Origin: UBA4615 sp046046245
Lineage (GTDB): Bacteria > Pseudomonadota > Gammaproteobacteria > Burkholderiales > Burkholderiaceae_E
Assembly: GCA_046046245.1 (NCBI GenBank)
Contig: JBJOKE010000092.1
Location: 1-64,000 of the forward strand
Length of the DNA stretch: 64,000 nucleotides
Direction: 5' to 3'
Every line of letters begins with the position of its first letter. Positions within the stretch are counted from its first letter, which is position 1. Of the stretch, positions 43,208 through 51,826 are shown in pieces. Below the pieces are notes generated by a model, which was not told where the DNA came from, did not search any database, and saw only the letters and a program-made list of their open reading frames with translations. The position numbers were made by a program, and so were the translations under genes.

Positions 43208-44407
43208 ATGGCCGGACCGCTCGCGGGCGTGCGCGTGCTGGAGTGCGCGCAGATCATGGCCGGGCCGACCTGCGGCGCGCTGCTCGCCGACCTCGGCGCG
43301 GATGTGATCAAGGTCGAGAAGATCCCGGGCGGCGACGACGCGCGCGCCTACCGCGAGCCGCGGATCGCAGGCGTCTCGGCGCCCTTCCTCGTGATGAACC
43401 GCAACAAGCGGGGCATCGCGCTCGACTTCAAGCACCCCGAGGGCCGCGAGGCGCTGCTGAAGCTGGTCGACTCGGCCGACGTGCTGGTCGAGAACTACCG
43501 GCCCGGCACGATGGACAGGCTGGGCCTGGGCTGGGAGGCGCTGCACGCGCGCAAGCCCTCGCTGGTCTACTGCTCGATCAGCGGCTTCGGCCTCGACGGC
43601 CCGCTGGGCGGCGCCGGCGGCTTCGACCTCGTCGCGCAGGCCTTCGCGGGCCTGATGAGCATCACCGGAGAACCCGGCCGGCCGCCGGCGAAGGTGGGCA
43701 GTTCGGTCGCCGACCTGAACGCCGGGCTGCTCGCCGCCTCGGGCATCCTCGCCGCCTACGTCCACCGGCTGAAGACCGGCGAGGGCCAGCGGGTCGACAC
43801 CTCGCTGATGGAGGCGGCGCTGCACCAGACCGGCTGGCACGCGTCGGTCTGGTTCGCGACCGGCACGTCGCCCGGCCCGCTCGGCTCGGGCCACGTGCTC
43901 GCCGCGCCCTACCAGGCCTTCCGCGCCCGCGACGGCTGGATCGTGATCGGCGGGGCTAACGCGTCGAACTGGGAGCGGGTGTGCGACGTGCTGGGTCGCC
44001 CGGACTGGAAGACCGACCCGCGATTCGCCGACAACTCGGCGCGGATGGCGAACCTGCCCGCGCTCGCCGAGGCGATCGACGGGGTGCTCGGCAGCCGCGA
44101 CGCCGCCGACTGGCTCGCGGCCCTCGCGGCGGCCGGCGTGCCCGCGGGTCCGGTGCACACGATCGGCGAGGCGCTGTCGCATCCGCAGACGCTGGCGCGC
44201 CGCATGGTCGTCGACCTGCCGCATCCCACGGCCGGCAGCACCCGGGCGCTGGGCGCCCCGATCAAGCTGTCGGCCACGCCGACCGAGGTGCGGCGGCACG
44301 CGCCCGCGCTCGGCGAGCACACCCGGGAGGTGCTGCGGGAACACGGCTGGGACGACGCGGCGATCGACGCGCTGCTCGCCTCGGGGGCGGCCCTGCAGTC
44401 GGGCTGA
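43208..44407 (+). CDS. Class III (CaiB/BaiF) CoA-transferase
   Basis: A 399-residue family III CoA-transferase. It begins PLAGVRVLECAQIMAGPTCGALLADLGADVIKVEK and has NRNKRGIALDFKHPEG, VENYRPGTMDRLGLG, SISGFGLDGP and the catalytic aspartate in SSVADLNAG (about residue 169). It moves CoA between carboxylic acids such as succinate, oxalate or aromatic acids. It closes the sgaA-tctC-ech-CoA-transferase run, which suggests uptake and CoA activation of an organic acid. Confidence 0.93.
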   Translation: MAGPLAGVRVLECAQIMAGPTCGALLADLGADVIKVEKIPGGDDARAYREPRIAGVSAPFLVMNRNKRGIALDFKHPEGREALLKLVDSADVLVENYRPGTMDRLGLGWEALHARKPSLVYCSISGFGLDGPLGGAGGFDLVAQAFAGLMSITGEPGRPPAKVGSSVADLNAGLLAASGILAAYVHRLKTGEGQRVDTSLMEAALHQTGWHASVWFATGTSPGPLGSGHVLAAPYQAFRARDGWIVIGGANASNWERVCDVLGRPDWKTDPRFADNSARMANLPALAEAIDGVLGSRDAADWLAALAAAGVPAGPVHTIGEALSHPQTLARRMVVDLPHPTAGSTRALGAPIKLSATPTEVRRHAPALGEHTREVLREHGWDDAAIDALLASGAALQSG

Positions 44408-44603
44408 GCGGACCCGCGATATGGGAACCGATCCCTTTCCTCATTAGCCCGACCGGACCGGCGGGCTTAGCCGAAGGGTTCGACCAAGCCCTCTTCTCTC
44501 GGAAATCCTTGCCATTCCCGCCGACCCGATCGGCATCCTGGACGCGCTCCATCCTGGATAACCCGTCGCGCGATCGGCGGAAACCGTCCCGTCCGGAGGC
44601 CAC

Positions 44604-44627
44604 CCGGCGGACGGATCCGTCCGCCGG
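44604..44627. repeat. 24-bp perfect palindrome without loop
   Basis: The half-site CCGGCGGACGGA is followed directly by its reverse complement. It lies about 200 bp after the CoA-transferase stop and 63 bp before the next gene start, in a 282-bp gap. It could be an operator, a terminator stem or a protein-binding cruciform. A weaker GC hairpin (GCCCG/CGGGC) near 44456-44465 is nearer the CoA-transferase stop. Confidence 0.7.
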
Positions 44628-44689
44628 TCCGGATCCGCCGGTGCCATGGGGCCGCCGCAGCAGAATCGGGCGCGAGTCTCCTGCGACCG

Positions 44690-46831
44690 ATGCCCTCCGC
44701 CCTCGTTCCCTCCGACCTGGACATCGACGCCGCGCTGCGGATCGTCGACTGCCACGACATGCTGGCCCGCGCCTGCTCGGCGGCCGAACCGTGGCGGCTG
44801 GCGGCCTGGGCGCGCGGCGCCGCCGAGCGGATCGGTGCGCTGTCGGCGCGTCGGATCGATCGCGCGCTGCGACTGGAGCTGCCGGAGCGGGGCGGCGCCC
44901 CGCGGGTCGCCTCCGACGGCCGGACCGCCCGTGACACGGCGCGGGCCTGCCGGGCGGCCGTCCGCGCGCTGCGCGAGTCCCCGGCCGACGCCGCGCCGCG
45001 CTTCGCCGCCTGGACGCTGACCTCGCTCGCCACGGTGCGGGGCGCGGCGCCGGAGGTCGAGCTGCTGCTGCTCGACGGTGATGCGGTCGCCGCGCCCTTC
45101 GAGGCCACCGTCGTGCGGGGGACCGCGCTCGGCGAGATGGCCGCCGCACTGCTCGCGCTCGCCGCGTCGACCGCGGCCGGCACGGACGGCGCGCCCAGGG
45201 CGGATCCGGTCCGGCTCGCCGCCGCGGCAGCGACACTGGGACCGGACGCCGCGCGTGCGCTGCTGCTCGCGCTGCTGGGCGAGCGGCCGCTCGACGGTCG
45301 GCAAGGCCGGCCGGTCGCGGCCCGCCCGTCCGTCCACCGCCTCGTCGCGCGGGCGATCGACGCCGCGACGGACCGGGCGGGCGCGCGCCCGGCTCGGATC
45401 GACCCGCACATCGCCCCCCGCATGGCATGGCGGAACGATGCACGGACCGACGCGCCGATCGACGCGCGGTCCGGCCCGTCGCGTACGCTGCCGTCCCACG
45501 CCGACGATCCGCTGGCCGCCCATCGGGCCGCGCACCGGGCCGCGCTGGACGTGCCCTTCGACGTCCGCCTCGACGCGGCCTTCGAGGCCGGCCTGGACGA
45601 CGCGTCGGTGCGCCGACTGGGGGGCCTGGGCACCTGGTACGAGCGGCTCACCGACGGACGGCTCGTGCCGATCTCCGATGCGCAGCATCGCTTCGTCAGC
45701 GCCGCGAGGGGACTCGCGACACCGTCGGGCGAGCACGAGCGGCTGTGGGCGGTCTACCGCGCGGCGATCGCGCGGCTGGACGCCCCCCTGTCCGCCGCCG
45801 CGATGCGCACCGCGGATCGCGGCCCGGACCGCACCGAACGCGTCGACCCGGCCGTGCCGGTCGCGCCCGCCGCGGCCGCGGCACCGATCGCGACCACGGT
45901 GACGGCGGCTGCACAGGCCACCGCACACACCATCGCGACCAGGCCCCTGCCGACGTGCCCCGCCCTGCACCCCATCCCCGACGTCGCCGCCGTACCGCCC
46001 CCGCCGGCCGCGCACGCCAGCGCGAGCACGCGGATGCTCGCGTCGACGACCGCCCGCGCGACCGAAGAGGAGCGGCTCGAGCTGACCCGCGCGCTAGCCG
46101 GCCACGATGACGCACCGCGCCCGCTCGACCCCGTGGCGCTCGCCTGGCGGATCGGGCTGGCCGGCCACCGCGGCCTGCCACCGCCGCGCCGCCCCGGCGG
46201 CGCGACCTATCTGGAGATGCTGCGCGACGCGGCCGAGGTGCTGGCCGTCGACAGCGTCTGGTGGAGCGCTCGCGAAGCGCCCGGCGGCGGCGACCTGGCG
46301 GCCCAAGATCTCGTCGACGCCAACGGCGCCACCCCTCGCGAGCGCGACATCGCGTGCTCGCTGCACGCCTGGATCGACGAGCTGGAGACCGAGGTGCTGA
46401 AGGCGGTGCTCGGCCTGCTGCAGCCTGCGTTCGACGACCTCGCTCGCTCGCGATTCGTCCGCGACCTGACGCTGCGCGCGCGGCGCCACGGCCTGGACCT
46501 GGGCGACGCGTTCACCGACGGCGGCGTGCTGGACGCGATTCCCCTCGGCGGCTTCGCGACCTGCACCGCGCTCGCCACCGCGCTGGCGGTCGCGGCGACC
46601 GACCGGCCGGCACTGGCCGGTCGCACGCTCGCGTCGTCGCTGCTGTGCGCGCTGCTCGGTCCGGACGGCGCCCCGCTGCTCGACCCGCAGCCGGGATGGC
46701 GCAGCCTCGACGCGCCAGCGCGCCTCGTCGCGCGGCTGGTCGCCGTCGTCGCGATGATCCGCCAGGGCGCGGCGACCTCGGCGAGCGGCGCCCGCCGCGG
46801 CGCTCGCACCGAACTGCCCGAGACCGCGTGA
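44690..46831 (+). CDS. 713-residue protein with embedded MaoP/DUF413-like segment
   Basis: A large soluble protein rich in Ala, Arg and Asp. I do not recognise the whole protein. Residues about 288-360 resemble E. coli MaoP (DUF413): the order FD, F, LGGLGTWYERL, G, P, FVSAARG, P, E and W-x-x-Y is kept, as in VPISDAQHRFVSAARG and HERLWAVY. MaoP is a small protein needed to organise the origin macrodomain. Around it lie helical Ala-rich regions and a Pro/Ala linker at about 385-460. The C-terminal part (LHAWIDELETEVLKAVLGLLQPAFDDLARSRFVRDLTLRARRHGLDLGD) may be a separate domain. No clear ribosome site is seen. Confidence 0.6.
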   Translation: MPSALVPSDLDIDAALRIVDCHDMLARACSAAEPWRLAAWARGAAERIGALSARRIDRALRLELPERGGAPRVASDGRTARDTARACRAAVRALRESPADAAPRFAAWTLTSLATVRGAAPEVELLLLDGDAVAAPFEATVVRGTALGEMAAALLALAASTAAGTDGAPRADPVRLAAAAATLGPDAARALLLALLGERPLDGRQGRPVAARPSVHRLVARAIDAATDRAGARPARIDPHIAPRMAWRNDARTDAPIDARSGPSRTLPSHADDPLAAHRAAHRAALDVPFDVRLDAAFEAGLDDASVRRLGGLGTWYERLTDGRLVPISDAQHRFVSAARGLATPSGEHERLWAVYRAAIARLDAPLSAAAMRTADRGPDRTERVDPAVPVAPAAAAAPIATTVTAAAQATAHTIATRPLPTCPALHPIPDVAAVPPPPAAHASASTRMLASTTARATEEERLELTRALAGHDDAPRPLDPVALAWRIGLAGHRGLPPPRRPGGATYLEMLRDAAEVLAVDSVWWSAREAPGGGDLAAQDLVDANGATPRERDIACSLHAWIDELETEVLKAVLGLLQPAFDDLARSRFVRDLTLRARRHGLDLGDAFTDGGVLDAIPLGGFATCTALATALAVAATDRPALAGRTLASSLLCALLGPDGAPLLDPQPGWRSLDAPARLVARLVAVVAMIRQGAATSASGARRGARTELPETA

Positions 46832-46840
46832 GCGCAGCGC

Positions 46841-47527
46841 TCAGGCCCCGAGCACGTCGGCGAGACCGGCCGTCCAGCCGACGATCGCCCCCTGCGCGCG
46901 GATCATCTCCAGCGCGGCACGCCTGAACTCCGGGAAATAGCTGCCGGTCGCCTCCTCGACGAGGAGGCACTCGAAGCCGCGATCGTTCGCCTCGCGCATG
47001 GTGGTCTGGACGCAGACCTCGGTGGTCACGCCTCCGAACACCAGGTGCGTGACGCCCCGCGCGGCGAGGACCTCGCCCAGTGGCGTGGCGTGGAACGCGC
47101 CCTTGCCGGGCTTCACGATCTCGACCTCGCCCGGCAGCGGCGCGAGGCCCGGCACGAAGTCCGCGCCCGGCTCGCCGTCGACGAGGATGCGTCCCATCGG
47201 ACCCGGATCGCCGATCCGCAGCGACGGCGCGCCGCGCAAGCGCTTCGCGGGCGGACAGTCCGACAGGTCCGCGCGATGCGCCTCCCGGGTGTGGACCACC
47301 AGCATCCCCAGCCCGCGCCCCCAGTCGAGCAGCGAGCGGGCGGGCGCCACCACGCGCGACAGGTGGCTCACGTCGTTGCCCAGCGATTCCCCGAAGCCGC
47401 CCGGCTCGATGAAGTCGCGCTGCATGTCGATCATCACGATCGCGCTGCGCGCCGGCTCGAAGCGGAACTCGAACGGACGGGCGCGGATCGTCCGCATCGT
47501 CGCGGCGGGGCCGGTCGGCGTCGTCAT
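46841..47527 (-). CDS. Isochorismatase-like cysteine hydrolase
   Basis: A 228-residue hydrolase with the isochorismatase fold and a complete Asp-Lys-Cys triad: Asp34 (VMIDMQRDF), Lys142 (PGKGAFHATPL) and Cys172 (TTEVCVQTTMREANDRG). It shares its last motif with the BiuH-like protein encoded upstream, so the two are paralogues or parallel amidohydrolases. It overlaps the ABC ATPase stop codon by 4 bp (ATGA). It probably hydrolyses a ureido, carbamoyl or amide compound brought in by the transporter; the substrate is not known. It is the last gene of the long minus-strand run. Confidence 0.88.
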   Translation of the reverse strand: MTTPTGPAATMRTIRARPFEFRFEPARSAIVMIDMQRDFIEPGGFGESLGNDVSHLSRVVAPARSLLDWGRGLGMLVVHTREAHRADLSDCPPAKRLRGAPSLRIGDPGPMGRILVDGEPGADFVPGLAPLPGEVEIVKPGKGAFHATPLGEVLAARGVTHLVFGGVTTEVCVQTTMREANDRGFECLLVEEATGSYFPEFRRAALEMIRAQGAIVGWTAGLADVLGA

Positions 47528-49086
47528 GCGGGGTCTCCGACGAGGGCCGCCGCGGCAGCGGCTTCGGGAACGGGCTCGTGCGCGCCGCCCATCCGGCGGC
47601 CGATCTCCGCGCGGTCTCGCGCGGCCTGGTCGGTCTGGTAGACCACGAGGCCCTCCGACATCACCGCGACGCGGTCCGACAGCTCGATCAGCTCGTCGAG
47701 GTCCTCGCTGACCAGCAGGACCGCGGCGCCGCCGTTGCGGGCCTCGAGCAGGCGCTTGTGGATCTCGTCGACCGCCGCGAAGTCGAGCCCGAAGACAGGG
47801 TTCATCACGACCAGCACCCGGCAGCCGCGCGACAGCTCGCGCGCGAGCACCGCGCGCTGCACGTTGCCGCCGGACAGGGTGCCGATCGGCGCGTCCGGGC
47901 CGCGGGTCCTGACGCCGAAGCCCTCGATCCGCGGCAGCGCCGCGGCGGCGATCCGCGCCGGGCTCAGCCAGCCCGCGCGAGCGATCGGCGGCGCGTCGAA
48001 CTCGCGCAGCGCGAGGTTCTCCGCGACCGACATCGAGGCCACGCAGGCGTTGCGCAGCGGCTCCTCGGGCAGGCTGCCCACGCCGTGGCGAGCGATCTCC
48101 GAGCGCCGGCCGCGGTAGCGCTCGCCGGCGATCCGGACGGTGCCGGCACCGGCCTCGCGCTGGCCGAGCAGGGTCTCGACCAGTTCGCGCTGGCCGTTGC
48201 CCGACACGCCGGCGATGCCGAGGATCTCGCCGCCGCGGACCGACAGCGTGAGCTCGCGGACCACGCGGCGGCCCGCGCCGTCGGTCACGGTCAGACCGTC
48301 GATCGCCAGCAGCGGTGCGGCCGCCTCGGGCACCGGGTCGCGCGGCGGCAGCTCGCGGCGCCGCGCCGCGCCGATCATCGCGTCGGCGAGCCGGGCGGCG
48401 TCGAACGTCGCGACCGGTCCGCCGGCGACCCGACGGCCGCGCCGAAGCACGGTCACGTCGTCGGCGAAGGCCGAGACCTCGCGGAACTTGTGCGTGATCA
48501 TCACCACCGTGAGCCGCCCGGCGTGCGCCAGGCCGCGGATCGCGCCGAGTACCTCGTCGGCCTCGTCGGGGGCGAGCACCGAAGTCGGCTCGTCCAGGAT
48601 CAGCAGCCGGTTGTCGGCGTACAGCTGCTTCAGGATCTCGGCCTTCTGCTTCTGCCCCGCGGCGAGCGAAGACACCGGCACGTCGAGCGGCAGCGTGAAC
48701 GGCGTGCCGGCCATGAACGTGCGCATCTCGTCGGCCTTGGCCTTCCAGTCGACCACCGCACCGAGACCGCCGCGCGCGAGCGCGAAGTTCTCGGCCACCG
48801 TCATCGAGGGCACCAGCGTGAAGTGCTGGTAGACCATGCCGACGCCGAGCGCGCGCGCGGCCTGCGGCGATCCGACGTCGCGCTCGCGGCCGTCGACGAC
48901 GATCGAGCCGGCGTCCGGCCGGTGGTAGCCCACCAGGCACTTGACCAGCGTGCTCTTGCCGGCACCGTTCTCGCCGAGCAGCGCATGGACCGTGCCCGGC
49001 CGCACGTCGAGGTCCACCGCGTCGAGCGCGACGAAGTCGCCGAAGCGCTTCGTGAGCCCGATGGTCTGCAGCGAGGGGGCCTTCAC
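47524..49086 (-). CDS. ABC transporter ATPase, BMP/nucleoside-type, double nucleotide-binding domain
   Basis: A 520-residue cytosolic ATPase with two fused nucleotide-binding domains. Domain 1 has Walker A GENGAGKST, Q-loop VYQHF, the signature-like SLAAGQKQK and Walker B LLILDEPTSVL. Domain 2 has a degenerate P-loop (GVSGNGQREL), a good LSGGNVQRA signature and VMNPVFGLD, as usual for this subfamily. It would power the two permeases and binding protein encoded upstream. It is 16 bp after biuH. Confidence 0.93.
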   Translation of the reverse strand: MKAPSLQTIGLTKRFGDFVALDAVDLDVRPGTVHALLGENGAGKSTLVKCLVGYHRPDAGSIVVDGRERDVGSPQAARALGVGMVYQHFTLVPSMTVAENFALARGGLGAVVDWKAKADEMRTFMAGTPFTLPLDVPVSSLAAGQKQKAEILKQLYADNRLLILDEPTSVLAPDEADEVLGAIRGLAHAGRLTVVMITHKFREVSAFADDVTVLRRGRRVAGGPVATFDAARLADAMIGAARRRELPPRDPVPEAAAPLLAIDGLTVTDGAGRRVVRELTLSVRGGEILGIAGVSGNGQRELVETLLGQREAGAGTVRIAGERYRGRRSEIARHGVGSLPEEPLRNACVASMSVAENLALREFDAPPIARAGWLSPARIAAAALPRIEGFGVRTRGPDAPIGTLSGGNVQRAVLARELSRGCRVLVVMNPVFGLDFAAVDEIHKRLLEARNGGAAVLLVSEDLDELIELSDRVAVMSEGLVVYQTDQAARDRAEIGRRMGGAHEPVPEAAAAAALVGDPA

Positions 49087-49102
49087 CGTCGCGACCCCGC
49101 GC

Positions 49103-49795
49103 TCACGCGCACCCGAGGGCGGCGAGCACCTGCGACGAGGTGCCGACCGCGCCGAAGACGCCGCCCTGCATCGTCACCATCTTGATCGCGGCCTCGTGGT
49201 TGCCGCGGTCGGTGGCACCGCAGCAGTCCTCGACGATCAGGCATTCGAAACCGCGGTCGTTCGCCTCGCGCATCGTCGTGTGCACGCACACGTCGGTGGT
49301 GATGCCGGTGAGGATCAGGTTCCGGATGCCACGGTTGCGCAGCATCAGCTCGAGGTCGGTCGCGCAGAACGAGCCCTTGCCCGGCTTGTCGACGATCGGC
49401 TCGCCGGCCGCGGGCGCGAGCTCGGGGATGATCTCCCAGCCGGGCTCGCCGCGGACGAGGATGCGGCCGCAGGGGCCGGGATCGCCGATGCCCGCGCCGA
49501 TCCGCCGCGAACGCCAGCGCTTGTTCTCCGGCAGGTCGGCGAGGTCGGGCCGATGGCCCTCGCGGGTGTGGATCACGTGCATGCCCGTCGAGCGGGCCGC
49601 CGCGAGCAGCCGGCCGATCGGCTCGATCGGCGCGCGCGTCATCGACAGGTCGTAGCCCATGCGGTCGACGTAGCCGCCGATCCCGCAGAAGTCGGTCTGC
49701 ATGTCGATGATCACCAGCGCGGTGTCGGACGCGCGGAACGCGCCGTCGAACGGCCACGGATACGGGTTCGCGGGGATCGGGGTGAAGTCGGTCAC
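49103..49795 (-). CDS. biuH: Biuret amidohydrolase-like cysteine hydrolase
   Basis: A 230-residue isochorismatase-fold enzyme. It closely matches what I recall of rhizobial BiuH: the PYPWPFDGAFR start, IDMQTDFCGIGGYVDRMGYDLS (Asp31), HTREGHRPDLADLPENKRWRS, GAGIGDPGPCGRIL, DKPGKGSFCATDLEL (Lys140) and GITTDVCVHTTMREANDRG (nucleophile Cys170). BiuH hydrolyses biuret to allophanate and ammonia; an allophanate hydrolase is encoded about 13 kb upstream in the same direction. The start is GTG after a GAGGAG box. Related enzymes act on ureidoacrylate or carbamoylsarcosine, so biuret is likely but not proven. Confidence 0.88.
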   Translation of the reverse strand: MTDFTPIPANPYPWPFDGAFRASDTALVIIDMQTDFCGIGGYVDRMGYDLSMTRAPIEPIGRLLAAARSTGMHVIHTREGHRPDLADLPENKRWRSRRIGAGIGDPGPCGRILVRGEPGWEIIPELAPAAGEPIVDKPGKGSFCATDLELMLRNRGIRNLILTGITTDVCVHTTMREANDRGFECLIVEDCCGATDRGNHEAAIKMVTMQGGVFGAVGTSSQVLAALGCA

Positions 49796-49822
49796 GGCGG
49801 GGCTCCTCGGGGCGCGGTGCGC

Positions 49823-50884
49823 TCAGGCGGCCTTCAGCGGCGCGGCATCGGTCGCCGCCGGCAGCGGGAGCCCGTCGGGTCCGGCGGCCTGCGCGCCCGC
49901 ATAGGCGCGGGTCGGCGCCGCGAAGCCGCAGGACGTGCCGTCGACGTGCACCACCGCCGGCTCCCACGGCAGCGCGAAGCGCCCCGCGACCATGTCGTGC
50001 ATGAAGGTGTACGGGCAGTCCTGCGCGCCGCCCTTCACCGCCACGTAGCCGCGGTGCCAGAGCTGGTACGGGTTGTTCTCGACCGCCCAGTGCGCCCGGG
50101 CCTCGCGGACGAGATCGGGCCGGACCTCGCAGGTGATGATCTCGTCGGGGCGGTTCGAGCCCTCGACCAGCACCGTGCCGTCGAAGTCGCAGACCATGCC
50201 CTCGCCCATCGAATCGAAGCTGCCGTCGCTGCCGCACAGGCAGACGCTGGCGGTCACCATCAGGTTCTGGAAGGCGTTGGCCTGGTTGGTGATCTTCCAC
50301 GCGTGGCGGATCGGCGCGGTGTAGCCGGCGGTCCGCAGCATGATCTCGGCGCCCTTGTACGCGCACTCCCGCGCCATCTCGGGGAACATCCCGTCGTGGC
50401 AGATGATCAGCGCGAGCCTGCACCCCTTCGGCCCGTCGATCACCGGGATGCCGAGATTGCCCGGCTCCCAGGCCTCGACCGGCACCCAGGGGTGGAGCTT
50501 GCGGTAGTAGAGCGCGATGCGGCCGGTGTCGTCGATCACGAGCCCGGTGTTGTACGGATTGCCGCCGGGGTTCGCCTCCATGATCGAGAAGCAGCCCCAG
50601 ATCCGGTTCGCGACGCAGGCCGCGCGGAAGGCCGCGACCTCCGGGCCGTCGAGCGAGACCATCAGCTCGGGCGCCGTGCTCATCGACAGCCCGTGCAGTG
50701 CGTACTCGGGGAACACCACCAGGTCCATGCCCGCATTGTTGCGCCGCGCCTTGCCGACCATCGCGACGATGCGCTCGGTCTGCGCGGCGAGCTGCGCCGG
50801 CGTCTCCACCACGGGCAGCTGCAGCTGCACCAGCCCGATCACCACGCCGTTCGGCGACTTGTTCAGTCCGCCCAGTCCGCTCAT
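49823..50884 (-). CDS. amiF: Formamidase (AmiF-type nitrilase superfamily)
   Basis: A 353-residue nitrilase-fold amidase. The triad is Glu60 (VVFPEYALHG), Lys129 (YYRKLHPW) and Cys162 (IICHDGMFPEMARECAYKG). The N-terminal GGLNKSPNGVVIGLVQLQLP, the GSDGSFDSMGEGM loop and the length match AmiF rather than the broader AmiE amidases. AmiF hydrolyses formamide to formate and ammonia. Its position between biuH and the permeases indicates a small-amide or ureide nitrogen-release role. Confidence 0.92.
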   Translation of the reverse strand: MSGLGGLNKSPNGVVIGLVQLQLPVVETPAQLAAQTERIVAMVGKARRNNAGMDLVVFPEYALHGLSMSTAPELMVSLDGPEVAAFRAACVANRIWGCFSIMEANPGGNPYNTGLVIDDTGRIALYYRKLHPWVPVEAWEPGNLGIPVIDGPKGCRLALIICHDGMFPEMARECAYKGAEIMLRTAGYTAPIRHAWKITNQANAFQNLMVTASVCLCGSDGSFDSMGEGMVCDFDGTVLVEGSNRPDEIITCEVRPDLVREARAHWAVENNPYQLWHRGYVAVKGGAQDCPYTFMHDMVAGRFALPWEPAVVHVDGTSCGFAAPTRAYAGAQAAGPDGLPLPAATDAAPLKAA

Positions 50885-50911
50885 CGTCCGTCCTCCGTCA
50901 TCGCGCCATCC

Positions 50912-51826
50912 TCAGCGCGTCATCGACAACTCGCCCGGCGCGCCGATCGACGCACGGGCCTTCGAGGTGCTGGCCAGCATGATCGCCAGCGTCAGCACGT
51001 AGGGAGCGGCATTCCACAGGTGGTAGCCCGCCTGCACGCCCACCGCCTGCAGCGCCGGGCCGATCGAGCCCGCACCGCCGAAGATCAGCGCCGCGCGGAA
51101 GCAGCCGAGCGGGCTCCAGCGCGCGAAGATCACCAGGGCCACCGCCATCACGCCCTGTCCGCTGGAGAGCGACTCGTTCCAGCTGCCCGGGTAGTAGAGC
51201 GACAGGTAGGCGCCCGCCACGCCGCCGAAGAAGCCGCCGAGCGCGGTCGCCCGGATCCGCGTGCCGGCGACCGGCAGCCCGAGCGCGCGCGCCGCGTCGG
51301 CCGAGTCGCCGACGGTGCGCAGCTGCAGGCCCCAGCGGGTGTTCCGGAAGCCCCAGTGCAGCGCGAGGGCGAGCAGCCCGCCGATCACGAACAGCACGTT
51401 GACCTGCAGCGCCGCACGCAGCGCCGGGTTCGAGCTCCAGCCGCCGAGGTCGATCGACGGCAGCCGCGGTGCGGTCGGCTGGATGTAGGCCTTGCCGAAG
51501 AAGAACGCGAGGCCGAGCCCCAGCACGATCAGCGCGATGCCGATCGCGGTGTCGTTGACGCGCGGCAGGCTGCACAGCAGACCGTGGACCGCGCCGAAGA
51601 CCACGCCCGCGCAGCCTGCGGCGAGCACGCCGAACCACGGCGAACCGCTGTGGTACGAGGCCGCGTAGCCGAGCATCGCGCCGAACACCATCGTGCCTTC
51701 CAGGCCGAGGTTGATGCGGCCCGACTTCTCGGTGATGCATTCGCCGAGCGACACGAAGAGGAACGGCGTCGAGACGCGGATCGCGCCGCCGAGCACGGCG
51801 ATCAGGACGGTGACGATCGCGTCCAT
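50912..51826 (-). CDS. ABC transporter permease (BMP/nucleoside type), second subunit
   Basis: A 304-residue inner-membrane permease with 8-10 helices. It has FLFVSLGECITEKSGRINLGLEGTMVFGAMLGY, the signature of the YufQ/NupQ-like permeases, and ARALGLPVAGTRIRATALGGFFGGVAGAYLSLYYPGSW. It starts inside the stop codon of the first permease (1-bp overlap), so the two are coupled and form the membrane channel. Confidence 0.94.
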   Translation of the reverse strand: MDAIVTVLIAVLGGAIRVSTPFLFVSLGECITEKSGRINLGLEGTMVFGAMLGYAASYHSGSPWFGVLAAGCAGVVFGAVHGLLCSLPRVNDTAIGIALIVLGLGLAFFFGKAYIQPTAPRLPSIDLGGWSSNPALRAALQVNVLFVIGGLLALALHWGFRNTRWGLQLRTVGDSADAARALGLPVAGTRIRATALGGFFGGVAGAYLSLYYPGSWNESLSSGQGVMAVALVIFARWSPLGCFRAALIFGGAGSIGPALQAVGVQAGYHLWNAAPYVLTLAIMLASTSKARASIGAPGELSMTR

